Shown here: positions 13,201 to 26,154 of the stretch, in pieces
How positions within the stretch are numbered: position 1 is the stretch's first letter
Layout of the letters: every line of letters begins with the position of its first letter
Source of the DNA: Bagarius yarrelli
Taxonomy: Eukaryota; Chordata; Actinopteri; Siluriformes; Sisoridae
Direction of reading: 5' to 3'
Assembly: GCA_005784505.1 (NCBI GenBank)
Contig: VCAZ01000006.1
Location: 9,556,724 to 9,620,723, forward strand
DNA: 64,000 nt
Notes under the pieces: model-generated
The model's database searches: none
Told to the model about the DNA's origin: nothing
What the model saw: only the letters and a program-made list of their open reading frames with translations
Position numbers and translations under genes: made by a program

Positions 13201-16200
13201 GTGGAGTTTCATCTGATCTTTTCCTGACCCTATTGAAAGGCTGATGTACTGAAGGAAATTAGTTTTCCCAGAATGTTGATGGGGCGTCTGAAAAGATTTT
13301 TTTTTTTTATATATATATATTTACAAAACATAAAGCATAAAATTAGCTCTTAACTTGTCAATTTAGAAGAAAATTCTAAAAATAATGGGTGTGTCAGTCC
13401 TAATTTCGGACCTTTCCACAAAGCGTTTAAGCATAAAATTAGTTTCTAAATCTGTACTGAAGAGGACATCTAAGTTACAAACTATCCTAAAATTACTGTT
13501 GTCTGCAAACTGCCTCAAAACATAAACAATTCAGAGACATTTGTCGATAATGAGCTTTTAAAAATGTTTGACTTTAATCATGAGGGTATTATGACTGTTG
13601 TAGAAATTGTCAGGGACGCAGTCACTTCACTAACCAATAGAAACAACCAAATAACATCACATATTAAGTGTTTGAAACTTTACAATATCTGGCAATGGGT
13701 AAAATGCAGAAATGTGGGAATTAACATTTTTATTTTTTAAATCTTTATTTGAATATGGCAACATAATATTGCCCTGGACAATACTTCTATGAATGAGTCT
13801 CCTACCCATCATCCGATCACTGTGTACAAAGTCAATAATATCAGCATGCTGATATCATCCATAGAAACAAGGTCAACCCCGTCCTTATTTTTATCAAAAA
13901 ACTTTTCCATATTCCTTAGTAAATCTTTATCTCAGCAGCTTCGGGAATAGATTTTAAGAGACAATTCTCAGCTGAAAACTTTTACTGCTGTTTACTGAGA
14001 CTTCTTATAGTAAAAATAAAATTTTTTATAAATACTGGCCCTTAAATTCTACTGCTCAGACAACAATAATCAACTGTGGCTACAGCATGTCTAATCTTTT
14101 CTGAACCATCTTTTGTTTGTGTGTCTGTGTGTGGTTGTCTTAGTGTAAACTTGATCACCAGGCCTGTCTCACAGGGAAAGAGCTGAGCGTTAAGTGCTCT
14201 GGTCCCTGCCCATGTTCCACTACAGCTGTGCCGAGTACGATGGCAGACACTATACACGGTACGTGGTACTTTCATTGACCACCAAACTACTGCAGCTGTT
14301 CTACTGCTATATGTTCCTCTATCACTGCACTACAGCAAAGCTTAAACGGCTCAATGATTTATTTATGTATTGCTGCCAGGAGAGCCTGCTTCAGGTCAGG
14401 CGTTTGGAGTAGCAGATCACTGCAGTACTGTGCTGCTATTAGCCATTCACTGAACTCATAGAGCAAAGTTACAGCACTTTTCTATAAGTCACAGCCAATC
14501 AAAACTCTTTTCTCAGCCAAATGTGTGGGATTTACAACACTGTCAAGCTATGTTGCAAAAACAAACAGTCTATTGCTAGTGTTAAATGTATCTCAAAGAG
14601 AAGAAGAGAAGAGAGTTCTCATTGTTTGAGAACTTTATCAGAGACGTAATTTAACTTATTAATTGATCCAACTACTTTTGCTTAGAAACAGCTGCAAAAA
14701 AATTGTTTCCCTTTTAGAAACCCTCTACAGTTTTCACTGCAACACAGACTGCTGATCATTAGTACCAGTTTATTTAATGGCTCCCTTCTTTTCTTTGTTT
14801 ATATCTTTGAAAGGTTTTGCTGCCTTGGACATCAGGGTTAGATATAAGGGATATCTATAGGACACATTATTTTCAGTGCTTGAGTTATTTTACAGTTGCC
14901 TTTCAATAAACCCTTTTAATTTTTAGACTGAATTGAGCTTCTTCCTCAAGGCTGTGTCTGCCATCACCTCCATCCAATCCCCCAGTAATTCCCAAGGGCT
15001 TTACAGCTTTAGGGCTAAAGACTACTTTAAACTAAGCTTACCCTTTGCGGCTTTAAAAAATACACACTACAATACACTCTGTAGACCCTACAGTTCACAT
15101 TTGTCAATTTATAAGCGTACAGTGTGTACTTAATAGCAACACAAAATGAATTTCCTTTTATATTTGGTCCACTATATTGCAAGACCTTTTAAGACCTTTT
15201 TAATTCCAACTTATACGTACTGAAAGTACACGCACATACATATATCTCTTTTGTTCTTGAGTGCTTTCTCATACTCACGGTGCTCCCAGCTAAGTGTGTA
15301 ATTCCACCTATTGTACCAAGTTTAAAACGTCTTCGACAAATGCCGCAATTTGCCTCATATTCGTTTTTTTTAAGGCACCATCTTCAAGTACCACGAGAAT
15401 TTATTATTCATGTGCCATTTTTAATTAAACTTGCATTTATCCAACCTTAATTCTCTCTGATAACGCAATAATTACAGTGAGGAAAAAACGTATTTGTTCT
15501 CTCCAATGGTCATAAACAGTCATTGGGGGGTTTTTTTGTGGCAATTTTTTGTGGTAATATGACCAAAATATTTAAGACCTATCAAGTCTAACCTCAAGCT
15601 CAATTTATAGGAAAAACTTTATTTAAGACATTTTATGAGTATTTAAGGACCTGTGGCCACCCTGTACATGTATCATAGAGACATATGAGTGATTAGGTGA
15701 TAAGGTGCAGATGAGCAGCTCGGTGTAGCTGTGACAGTAATCAAGGCAATACATTTCTGTGCACACTTTTTTGTATGTATTCTTTGAGTATCGATTTTTA
15801 GTTTAAATGTTTTGTTGCTTGCAGTAACATTAAATTTTATTGTGTTGTTTGCAGTGACAATAGAATATCTTTCTTATGATTTCTTCTCAACTTCTCATCT
15901 TGTTTTTATTTTTTGTAATTTTCTCCACTTACTTTCTGCACCCCCTCTTTTTCTCACTTGGCCCTGTAGACAGTTGTACAGGCCAGGACATGGCAGATTT
16001 GGGAGATCGCCTGCAGGACTGGTTCCAGCTGCTTCAGGGCAACGCCAAACAGAACAACACGCGCAAGCCTACCGCAGGCACCTCAGCATCAAGTAAGCCC
16101 CAAACCTGTCAGCAATTTAATTCACCAATTTACACCAGTTAAACCGAAGGCTTCATGCTGAGAAACACAGAAAGCAAGGTTTTTTAGCAAATGTGCTTGT

Positions 16201-19200
16201 AGGTGTGCTATTAATTTTCACAAATATTTCTGAAACAGCTTTCCCTCCTGTCATCAAGTCATGCATAATCAGGATCACTTTAGTTTAGTTAAATCACTGA
16301 AAAACCTTTAAAATAAGTCTGTAAGCTGAATTTAATGTTTAATAATACACGTTTCTGTACAGTTTTGGACCGCACTTTAGTGGCAACCTGTAAGGACTCC
16401 ATCGGATGGATGTTTTTGAAGTTGGACACTAATAATGACCTGTATCTGGACCAGGCTGAGCTGGCTGCTATTAATCTGGATAAATACGAAGTGTGTATCC
16501 GGCCTTTCTTCAATTCCTGTGATTCCTACCGTGATGGGAAAGTCTCTAAAGCCGAGTGGTGCCTCTGCTTTTGGAGAGAGAGTAAGATACAATCAAGGGT
16601 TTCTTTAAAACACTTTCTGGCTTAAAACCAAAAGTATAAAAAGCTCCTGTATTTCTCCTTTGCTTAAAATAATCATAATAAAAACTATACGTTTTATTTA
16701 TATAGCGCCTTTACAGTGCTCAAGGACACTTTAAAAATAAACATCAAAAATGTGAAGATATCTTTAAACAATAATACACAGAGAAGTGAAGAGACCATCT
16801 GACATCCAGAGAGTAACATATAGATGAAACCATATTTACAACATTGGGCAGATGCTATTTTTCAGAGCGACTTATATTTTATACTACTTATACAACTGAG
16901 CAATTAGGGGTTAGGGGACCTTGCTAAGGGCCGGCAATGGTAACTTGGTGGCGCTGGGAATTGAACCCAGAACGAACGAAGACTGCAATGAACTTGGTGG
17001 AGAATAGGGGAAAAGCAGATTGTAAAGACAGTAAGGAGCCAGGCCATTCTTCAAAAGTAAGCAGGAGAAGTTTAAACTTAATGCTTGTTTTTTAATCATT
17101 TATGTATCAGCAATATTTATGTATCAGCAATTACTGGAAAGTATAAAGATCCCTGTTAATGCCTGATGTACTGCTAAATTAAATCAATAAGTGTTTTAAA
17201 AATAGCAAAATGGATGCAGTAAGATGACAAACTGGCTGGAAAATCTGCAGAATTTTCCAGTAGCTTCAGTTTAAGGTGTTTTGATGAAACAAAATGTATT
17301 GCTTCATGAGACAAAACATTATAATAACTCACAAATTAAGCAGATAAAATCAGTTATCATGTAACAATGGCAGATGTCAAGGCCTTCAGTATTAGATGGT
17401 AATAGCTGAATGCGTAGCGAAATCAGACCTGACTCGATATGTGTGAGGGTGTATTGTAAAAAGAAAACCATTAACTGGTGTCAGGGTGTTGGACACCCAA
17501 GGCTCGTAGATAAACGCTATTTCATCTGGTTATAACTGAATAAACTGTACTCAGGACCTAACTTTGGAACTATGGCCTATTTTTTATTACTGACTAACTT
17601 GAGAACTGATGGCAGCAGGTCACTGTTTTTTAACATTCTGCTATGAGTCTGGAGTAATAATAATATGAAAGTCAGTTTGACACATGACTGTATCTATGGC
17701 ACATGTCACCCTCTATGGCAGGTCTTCCCAGATGTCAGTGGTCTTTTGTAATATGCAGGAATACTGCACACATCGATCTGGATTTGCTTGAGAAACAAGA
17801 CAGAGGGTTCAGTTTTTTGCCTTAGCTTTTAAATTCTCTAAAACTCAATTCGATCGAGCATCCGTGGGATGTGCTGAAACAGCAAGTTTGCCCTGCTGCA
17901 GCTCCACCTCACAGTTTACAGGATTTAAAGGATCTCCTGTTAATGTCTTTGTGAATTCTTGTCCATGCCTCATTGAGTTGGAGCTGTTTTGAGAACCCTC
18001 AGCATATATATTTTATATATATATATAATTCTTTAATTAAAATGTTACCATTTTCTTTTACATTAAAGTCACCATTGTCTGTTTTTTTAAATTAGGGCTG
18101 TGTAAAATCGATACAGCTAACTAGCAATGCTTCTTTCCACAATAGCATATCGATATTCTAAACTTTAGTATTGATGCATATTTAAATTACGGTTTACACT
18201 GATTTATGTTTATTTTGCCCTTGCCAATACACAGCCCTAGATTTATATCAAATTAAATCTGCTATATCTGAGGTATATACAGTCTATTTGGACGGATGTG
18301 CTGAAAGCTTGATGACATGAATGGGCTCTGGTAGCATGATTTTTATATAGGGTGCTATATGTCACTTTCCACATCCTTACCACTGACAAAACTCATTCAG
18401 GATTAGGTTTTCTGGATTAAGTTAATAGGTTTTCTAAATATAATCCAAAATTTGAGCAGGGAATTTACCCATATGTGGAATGCTTGGATTGAATTAATTC
18501 AGTTCTTTTGAATTCTAACACACAGTTTCTTTTGCATAGTCCGGCAGACAGTGAGAGTTATTGGAGTGAGACATGCTCAATGCTGGCCTGGATTATGATA
18601 CCCATAGGAAAAAAACCTCCACTGCTTCACCCTGTTTATTCTCAAGAAATCTGTACCGAACAAAAGTGTAGTTTATAGCTCATGTGCCTGAGGATTAGAC
18701 ATGTTTTGTGTGTAGGTGGTAGGGTCGTGTTTGCTGAGGGGAGATCCCTTTTTGGTTTTGTGTGTCATTGAAGCATACTGCATACTGTTAGCATTATCTG
18801 GCATTTTCTTTTCTTTGTGTGTGTGCATGCCTTTGCCTTGGTGCAGGATGGGACTATTTTACAAAAACAAGCATATGTTCCCATCTTCTACAGGAACAGC
18901 ACAGAGCAGAATCACTGCACTACACACAGACACACACAAACACCAATTTCACTCTTGTTTGATTCTGGCTAAGCATTTTCACCTCTCTTGAGGCAGGTGT
19001 ATTTGCTTTTGGTCTGTCATGCTGTTTCCTTCTCAGGTTTTTTCTGATGGAGAGGAAATAAGCATCACAGAGCGTTATGGAACAAAAACAACGCTGTTTG
19101 TTGACTTTTTGCACAGCCTGAATCACTCTGGGACCCGACCAGCCAGGCAAAAAAATTGTTTTGAACTTAAGGCATAAACCACGCCAGGCTGTGCGAGTGA

Positions 19201-22200
19201 TCTGGCATTGATTGGTGTAAATTGATATATGAATTAAAATGATGAATTAGCAGTTATAAAATTGAACTAACAGTATTAAGCATATAACAATGTTTTAATC
19301 CTAATAAATGCAAGCAAAAGGGCATTTTCCACACCGTAATAATTTGCTCTATTTGTACTGCAGAATAAAAATGCACATATACTCTCATGCTTTATTTTAT
19401 GAGCAATCTCTGCACATCGATGCAGTTATTAGCTGATCCTGTTGCATGATATGGCATGGATGATGATACAGATTATAAAAAAGCATCTCAGTATACACAA
19501 AACATTAAACCTTGAGGTGGACAGACTGCAACAGCAGAAGTCCACACCGGGGTCCACTCTTGTCACCCAAGGAATATACAGTTGATGTTTTGTGCCCGAT
19601 AAAATGCTTTTCTGATCACTTTTGAGATACTATGAACTAGGGATACGCCGATACCGATAGTGGTATCGGTATTAAGCCCGATACTGAGCTCATGTACTCG
19701 TACTTATAAAAACGCTCCGATACCTTGTGTGACGTTACTGACAGAACTTTCAGTGCACAAAGACTCCGGCAGCACAGGTTCAGCGATGTGGAAATATTTC
19801 AAAATGAATGATGACAACTTACCCATAGCAGACCACAAAAATATCAAGAGGTACAAAAATGAGTACTAATAATGAAAGTAATCTGATAAACATCTGAAAT
19901 GAAAACACAAAAGTAAGCACAGAGAATTTGTCCCTAGCTGTAACTTTAGCACTCGACAACCGACCCTGCAGATCTCACATCCCAAAAACGTACAGGTATC
20001 AGTATCGGCAAGTACCAGGAAAAAAATATTAGTACTCAGTAAAAATATCAGTATCAGGTCTTTAAAAAATGGTATTAATGCATCTGTACTCTATAACTTC
20101 TGTCAGCTCAGAGCAGTCTCATTATTCCTCTCTGATCTCTTTCAACAACAAGATGTTTCAGCCTGCAGATTCTCACATTCACAGGATGTATTTATGTTTT
20201 TGCATCATTCTGAGTAAACTTTAGAGACGAATGCTGTTAAAATCACAGGAGAATAGCAGTTTAGGACCATCTGTTACTGATATACATGGGTAAAATTTCT
20301 TCATCCATCACTTCAGGAAAAACAACAAAACACAGAAGATAAAAAGTTTAAAATTAAAAAAAATATATATCTATTTGTATTATTAAATATGACAAAAACA
20401 TCTGTGCTATTTACACACAGGTGTGTTCTTTTTATTTTTTCCTACTTTATGTGGGAAAAACCCAACTGGGTTTATTTTACTTCCTTTACTGGGTTAAATT
20501 TTATTATTTTGCAAGTGCTCACAAAACTAAGAAAAAAACATAGTAATGGACTGCATTTTAATTGGATTGCATTTTTTGGTGGTTTTTTTTTAAACTTGAT
20601 TTGTGTATTTGTTTCGTTAGTGGAATAACTAATTGAATTGTAAGCATTGTGGATGAAAAAAAATATCTGCAGGATTTTATGTTGTGTTTTGGATTTAAGA
20701 CCTCCGGCTAGCTAATGATAAAATGGCTGATTAAGAATTTCAGTTTTACTAAGCTTTCTTAGTTTACTTTTGTGTTTTTTTTCCAATTAGATTTATATTG
20801 TGTTTCCTATTATAGTCTGGATTTACAAAAAATATCTTCATATATTGAATACTGAAATACAAAAAGTACAAATTAGTATGTAATTCTATATGTTTGCTAT
20901 TGGTCTATCGATAGCATTTTCTAAATCTATCTTATGTATCTAAATATATACATTAAAGACTGATTTGATAGAGAAGATAAAGTAGGAAATTGATAACATG
21001 ATGTGAGTTTCATCAGGATCCAGCTGCATTTGGCTGGAGGAAATTAGCACAGCGCTTCCCTCTAATGCTCTAATTGTTTTGCCCTTCAGAGCCTCCCTGC
21101 CTGGCTGAGTTAGAGAGGATCCAAATGCAGGAAGGAGCCAAAAAGCAAGGTATGTATGAGCGTTTATGAAAAAGACTTTAAGCCAGGAATGATATAGAGG
21201 ACGGGAAAAGTAAGAAAGGGAGGGGGACATTGTGAAATAAGATGTGATATTAAATGGGTAAAAAATAAGAGGAAAATCTGAACAAAGTACAGGAACAGAA
21301 ATTTAGAGCTTCAGAGAGGCAGTGTAGGTCAGGTAACAGACAGACTGGTCAAACATTACAGAGGAGATGATGGAGTTTTTTTAAGCAAATGACAAGCACG
21401 AGGCTAAGATTAGCTGCTAATAAAGCATTAGGATTAGCATAGAGTGGAGCTGGCAGAGGGCAGTGAAACATGTTTGGCTTTTTCACTAGCAGGAAGCTCC
21501 AAAGATACATGCAGATGCAGGAATAAGCCAAAGACGGCCAAACACACACACACACACGCTCCCTGACACTTTGACACATTCCCACAGTGCAGATCTGTTG
21601 TTCTATTTGTTTCCTAAATATACATTAGTGATTGTTAGGCACATCTGTTAATTCCGCAGTAAGATGGAAAATGTTTGTTTTTTTGTTTGTTTTCTCCGAT
21701 GCACTCGTTTATTTTCTGTATGTAGTATATCTTTATGTTTCTGTACTATTCAGTAATCAGTCGGAAAGTCCTTCTCAAGGTTGTTCTTGTATCACTGCTG
21801 TCATTTGGCTTAAGCAGATGACTGATTATTTGCAGAACTAAAACTGCTTTGTAATCTTAGCTTTGGTGCAATGCTCAATTCCACTGACGCCAGATATTGA
21901 ACATAAATCATGACGCATGTCTGAACTGAACATGCATGTTTTGGACATCACAGGTACCTATATCCCCAGCTGTGATGAAGACGGTTATTATAGGAAGCTG
22001 CAATGTGACCAAAGCAAAGAGGAGTGCTGGTGTGTGGACCAGCATGGAGAAGAGTTAATGGGCTCCAGAATCCATGGCAACACTGACTGTGGTAAGCACA
22101 CATGACGTGCAGACACACAAACACACATACAGAGAGCACAAGGCTGCCTTTGTTGCGAAAGGCTTAGATACACAAAACCATCAGTCACCCCCTGACAGAA

Positions 22201-22847
22201 GACCAAGTGTTACATTCATTAGACCAGGTTCATTACCATTCCAAAAGAGCAGTTGTCGTACTTGAAATAAAGGTCTGTAAGATTAATTACTACTGGCTGT
22301 GATGGACCTGCAGGTGATAAGAACAAATACCCCGGCTGGGCTTACAATAGTCGTTGAAAAGCCTAATGTCAAAGCCACAGGCTTGTTTGTTGAATCCAAG
22401 CAGGTAGCTGAAGTGTTCTCATTTCCTTCTTCAGTAAATTGCTCACTTTGCTATAATAAAAGGATGCTGCATCCTTCCTGACACTCTTTATGGGTTTTAA
22501 TAACCGCTAAATACAACATGCTTGTCATTTGCCACAATTTAAGCAATTATATTCTTAATTCGACATCAATTAGAAGACGAATATGTCGCTTGTGGTAGAT
22601 TTTGATATGCTGAAATCATGTTTAGACAATTTAAAATAAAAACAAAATATTACAAGAATGTTTGCTCTTTAATGACTTTGAAGCGCTTGTTTGTTTCCTA
22701 GACGAAGTGGCTGGCTACTCAGGGGATTTTGGCAGCGGTGTGGGATGGGAGGACGACGAGGAGAAAGAAGCAGAGGACACTGGGGAAGAGGCTGAAGAGG
22801 AGGAGGAGGAGATCGGGGAAATGGATGATGGTGGATATATCTGGTAA
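6964..22847 (+). CDS. spock2: Testican-2 (SPARC/osteonectin, cwcv and kazal-like domains proteoglycan 2), 5' partial
   Basis: Secreted extracellular-matrix proteoglycan of the SPARC family. Nine exons join in phase: 6964-7009, 9755-9869, 12745-12850, 14144-14258, 15970-16092, 16363-16581, 21090-21149, 21954-22091, 22702-22847 (stop TAA), giving 355 residues. In order they encode the DDYIRSWDENQ segment, a TTKDPCQKVKC follistatin-like stretch, a Kazal domain (CKPCP...VCGSDGHNY...CKLDHQAC), and the SPARC calcium-binding domain with two EF hands (DTNNDLYLDQAEL; CDSYRDGKVSKAEW). A thyroglobulin type-1 domain with the CWCV signature follows, then a very acidic tail with Ser-Gly sites (YSGDFGSGVGW) ending DDGGYIW. 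Human testican-2, as I remember it, has the same order and nearly the same tail, which separates it from SPOCK1 and SPOCK3. All introns seen are GT-AG. Signal peptide and N-terminal exons were not found. A polyadenylation-type AATAAA lies at 22943-22948, but the real 3' end could be farther. Confidence 0.95.
9034..9047. promoter_or_regulatory. Palindromic X-box-like site (possible RFX site)
   Basis: GTTGCTATAGCAAC is a perfect 14-bp palindrome of the GTTRCY...RGYAAC form bound by RFX-family factors. It lies in the intron after the first recognised spock2 exon. It is a motif match only. Confidence 0.25.
9903..10030 (+). repeat. (TC)n pyrimidine tract
   Basis: Imperfect CT/TC microsatellite in the spock2 intron immediately after the exon ending at 9869. 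Confidence 0.9.
10150..10234. repeat. (TA)n microsatellite
   Basis: An almost pure run of TA dinucleotides over about 80 bp in the same spock2 intron. Confidence 0.95.
12055..12560 (+). mobile_element. LINE 3' fragment (L2/Rex-like reverse transcriptase C-terminus)
   Basis: From 12067 one frame reads SRLDYCNSLYIAL, then QNAAARFRTG, then SSLHWRPIKFRMRV before a stop. LDYCNSL, QNAAAR and LHW-P are hallmarks of the C-terminal end of L2/Rex-type LINE ORF2. Further decayed coding sequence follows (PRIISLI), then a polyA-like tail with AATAAA near 12551. It is a 5'-truncated, dead copy in a spock2 intron. Confidence 0.75.
16838..16990 (-). mobile_element. tRNA-derived SINE, copy 2
   Basis: Reverse-strand copy carrying the B box (GGTTCAATTCC, seen as its complement near 16958-16968), the GGCCCTTAGCAAGG-type body and the tail (ATAGCATCTGCCCAATG on the minus strand). 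The A-box end is lost. It lies in the spock2 intron 16582-21089. Confidence 0.7.
17690..18000 (+). mobile_element. Tc1/mariner-like transposase C-terminal remnant
   Basis: Around 17850-17950 one frame reads SIEHPWDVLKQQV, then APPHSLQDLKDLLL, then a stop. The IEHLWDVL...APP-NLQDLKDLL order is typical of the transposase C-terminus of Tc1-like elements abundant in fish. Upstream sequence to about 17690 looks like more of the same decayed element. No intact frame remains. Confidence 0.55.
18093..18240. mobile_element. MITE with terminal inverted repeats
   Basis: The left end TAGGGCTGTGTA is repeated in reverse complement at the right end (TACACAGCCCTA). The interior is about 120 bp, AT-rich and non-coding, and contains ATCGATA and TATCGATA motifs. 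Size and ends fit a small non-autonomous DNA transposon. I could not define a target-site duplication with confidence. Confidence 0.65.
19638..20088 (+). mobile_element. Non-autonomous hAT-like element with a transposase start fragment
   Basis: The left end TAGGGATACGCCGATACC is matched imperfectly by the reverse complement of the right end GGTATTAATGCATCTGTA. Inside, a frame from about 19786 reads MWKYFKMNDDN, resembling the start of a BED-zinc-finger hAT transposase, and then breaks down. Candidate flanking duplications (CTATGAAC on the left, CTATAAC on the right) are imperfect. It lies in the spock2 intron 16582-21089. Confidence 0.6.
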
Positions 22848-25800
22848 ACCAAATCGAAATGGTTGCCTGGTCAAGATAGCTTTAGTTTGACCACCGATTC
22901 CGAGGCAGCTCCATCTCCCGCTGATACAAAATGGTGGAACGGAATAAAGGGTTGGACATGTTTATACTGCACTCTGAATAGCATTGGCCAGGGAGGGAAC
23001 CAGAGGGGAGGGGAGGGTTATTGAGCTGTGATAATTGTAGTGAAATTATGGGTTTGGAAACCGTTTAAAAAAAGAAGATCCTATATATACCTGTAAAACA
23101 ATTTTTTTTGTTGTATGTTAAAGATTGTGCTCTTTTGATCAAATGAATAGCATCAGAAGTCTTAAGCCGGAATGTAGGTAATAACGATAACTGGACATTT
23201 TCTCTTTAGATGAACTGGAGCTTTGCTAATGTTAGCCAGAGTGCTTCACCTCATCGCATCACACATTATTCTTATGCAAACAGGAAAATCGAAATGCACA
23301 CGTATGTGTGTTACATTTTAGTGTCCGACTTTTATGGAAGCATCGATATTTAACCTATTAAAACCTAAGAGCAGCAGACCTTGAGTGAAAACCTCTTCAC
23401 TGATTAAAAAACAGAAAAAACATAAGCCAAAATCTGCTTTGATAACCACAAACGCAAGATCAACTGTACATTATTGGAGTTTCTGTGTCATTTGAAGATA
23501 GATTTTGTTTTTGAAGATGTTTTTTTATTATTATTGTTATTATTATTAAATGTAAGGTCATGATTTCCATCTTCCTTAACACATTCCTGCACATCACTGT
23601 TTTTACAGTTTTCTTAAAAAAAAAAGATAGATTGTATTCCTATAACTAATGGAAGTGAAAGGGGATATGGTGAAGCATTGTGTTTCTTTGTGAACCATAT
23701 TTTACACTAAAATTAACCTTATCTGAGCCCCAGCAACATTTTATAAAAACTTGGTCTCCACTTTCACACAGAATCTGCTCACAAAATAGACTAGGGAAAG
23801 AACATGCATTCTTTCCAATATAACAGTATTTCACAGTAAACATATGTCTGAATAGCAGGTATGGAGAATAAGATACGCAGCTTGATGACAGCCAGGGGGG
23901 GACCTGTCCATCTTTCTATTTGTCTGTGTAAAGGTCTATTGTAATGCTACTAGGGGTACATATTTTTGTTGCACCAAATGCAGCGAAACTGCGTTCTTTG
24001 TATAAAGGTTTCTGTCACCAGATAAGACTTTTCTTTGAGAAGGCTTTAGGCTGTCGATGGTATCCGGTCACGTAACAGTGGAATTCAGGCCCCAGTGATT
24101 TCTTCCACATAAAAAGCAGGTCTTTCGGCATAAACACTTAAGCCATTTCCCAAATCTGTGCAATCTGTATTATACACTGAAACAATCCTAACATACTCCC
24201 TCATGAGAGCACAACACTGTTTGACAAGGCTTTTCTTCAGCATGTTTAACACAAGACGCATAGACACTGTGTTTAATGCGCGTGGATCTTAAATGCGCGT
24301 GAATCACAGATATTATCTGAAATGGTAATACTGTCAGACAGATCCAGGCTGTAAGCTATCAGGAGTGTGATGTAATAGGATGTAATATGTTTGTCTTCTC
24401 TTGAACAAAATATAACATTTAGTTCTCAGTAAGAATGAATAACACAATTTTTTTACAGTGTCACTGCAGTCTGATTGTGAGGAATTTTTTTCCTTTATGT
24501 ATATTAAGACATGGCCTCGGAGGATAGATTCACTTGCATACGATTGTATTGTCATATAAATTTATCATTGTAAATAATTGAAGTATAGCGACAGTGTATT
24601 TGCCCTGGCGATTGCATTATATTTGCATTTAGTCGCATGTTTCTTTGTTCCAGTGTATCTTTTTGCCTCAGTGTAATTACGATTAAAGGCATTGGGCCCA
24701 AACACTGCGTTTTTTTGTACTTGGTTATTCTGCAAAATTAACTTTTAAGTTGTAACTACAATCAGTCTTGCTCTCATCAGGTAGTACATGCTGTAGATTG
24801 TGGATCTCTGATAAGATGGGAATTTTTCCAATAATTGATTCAATCAGTGACCTGTATTAAAAAAAAAAAAAAAGCAGTTGGCCAACTTCTATTTGGTTTT
24901 AGGAACTTATTACACAGTGCTGCGTCAAACAAGGTTGCGTTAAAAACTGCATTTTACTCTGCTTTTCTAACCTGTTTAACATTCACAGACTTGCTCCTAA
25001 AACATACCACCTAATAATAACACTTTACAGTCAAACGTCTGTGGACCACACCTATAACTTTCACAAACTGTTGACACAAAGACGGATGCACATACAAATA
25101 CAATGTAAAGGTGAAACGTCAACATGTTAAAATTAAAAGAGTTGCAAATACAGCAAATGAGCAGTTGCACCAGTTCCGAATTCAGACAGGTTATGCTGTG
25201 GCCAACGGAAGTCGTGTAAGCAGAACAAAACAGTTTGTCTCCAGTCTGAGACCAACTGTTTACTGCTTTTTTTGTTGTCGATTCAAACATTCTATTCCTC
25301 AGATTTAATCGTTTCGGCCAGAATCTTCTAAAGCTGGGTAAAACTGCAGCAATATGCATGATTAGTCACACCACTTAAGGACATAACTATTTTCAGCTCA
25401 TCAATTTTAAAATCTAGTTCAAGGCTGGTTTAATACAGGCCCAACGTACAAAAGAACATGTAGTTATATTTTCAGAAACACAGTTTATCACAGTTGTAAG
25501 GCACCAGTCATATACAGTAGTTGGCAAAACAGTAGATGAAAAAAAATTGCTTTTGTGTCTTAACTCTTCCAGACAACAAAATTAACTTAATCCATTTATA
25601 AATCAGTAAAACTTAAATAGATTTATAATGACATTTGACGTTCACAGGGAATTGACTATTTTAGTCTAGGTTAATGAAAGACAAAACAATTAATAACCTT
25701 TAAAATCCATTTTTTTGCTGAACATTCAGCAGCAGCAGCAGCAAAAAAAAAACGCAGAACAGTCTGTTTGGTAATGCCCTTGTGAGAATGTGGAACCGAT

Positions 25801-25862
25801 TAGTATGTACATCATCGCACCTCACTCACATTTTCTATCTAAGTGAAAGCACTGGAACGTAT
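22848..25862. other. spock2 3' region and convergent spacer to tysnd1
   Basis: This is the interval between the converging spock2 (+) and tysnd1 (-) stops. It probably holds the spock2 3' UTR, with AATAAA at 22943-22948, and the tysnd1 3' UTR. No coding exon is recognisable; the longest frame (24997-25359, minus) has no family features. A short (AGC)n lies at 25729-25742. Confidence 0.6.
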
Positions 25863-26095
25863 TCACAGCTTGCTTTGAGGTGTCTGAAGTCTCCACACTC
25901 TCGTAACCTCATCTGCTGCATTGTCCATGTCCTGAAAAACAGCAGGGTCTTCTGACTGTGCAAAACGAACCAGAAGAGGCTCCAGAACAGAAACTGGGAT
26001 GCTGAAGTTTAAATGTGGATAAGTAACATTAGCTGTAAGGTCCTTGGTGTTACTGGACACAATACCTGCATAAAAGAAATGCCCAGATTAACCGA

Positions 26096-26154
<59 letters not shown>

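Noticed and set aside
24997..25359. 120-residue minus-strand open frame between spock2 and tysnd1
   Set aside because: No recognisable family, no supporting splice sites; probably UTR or spacer.
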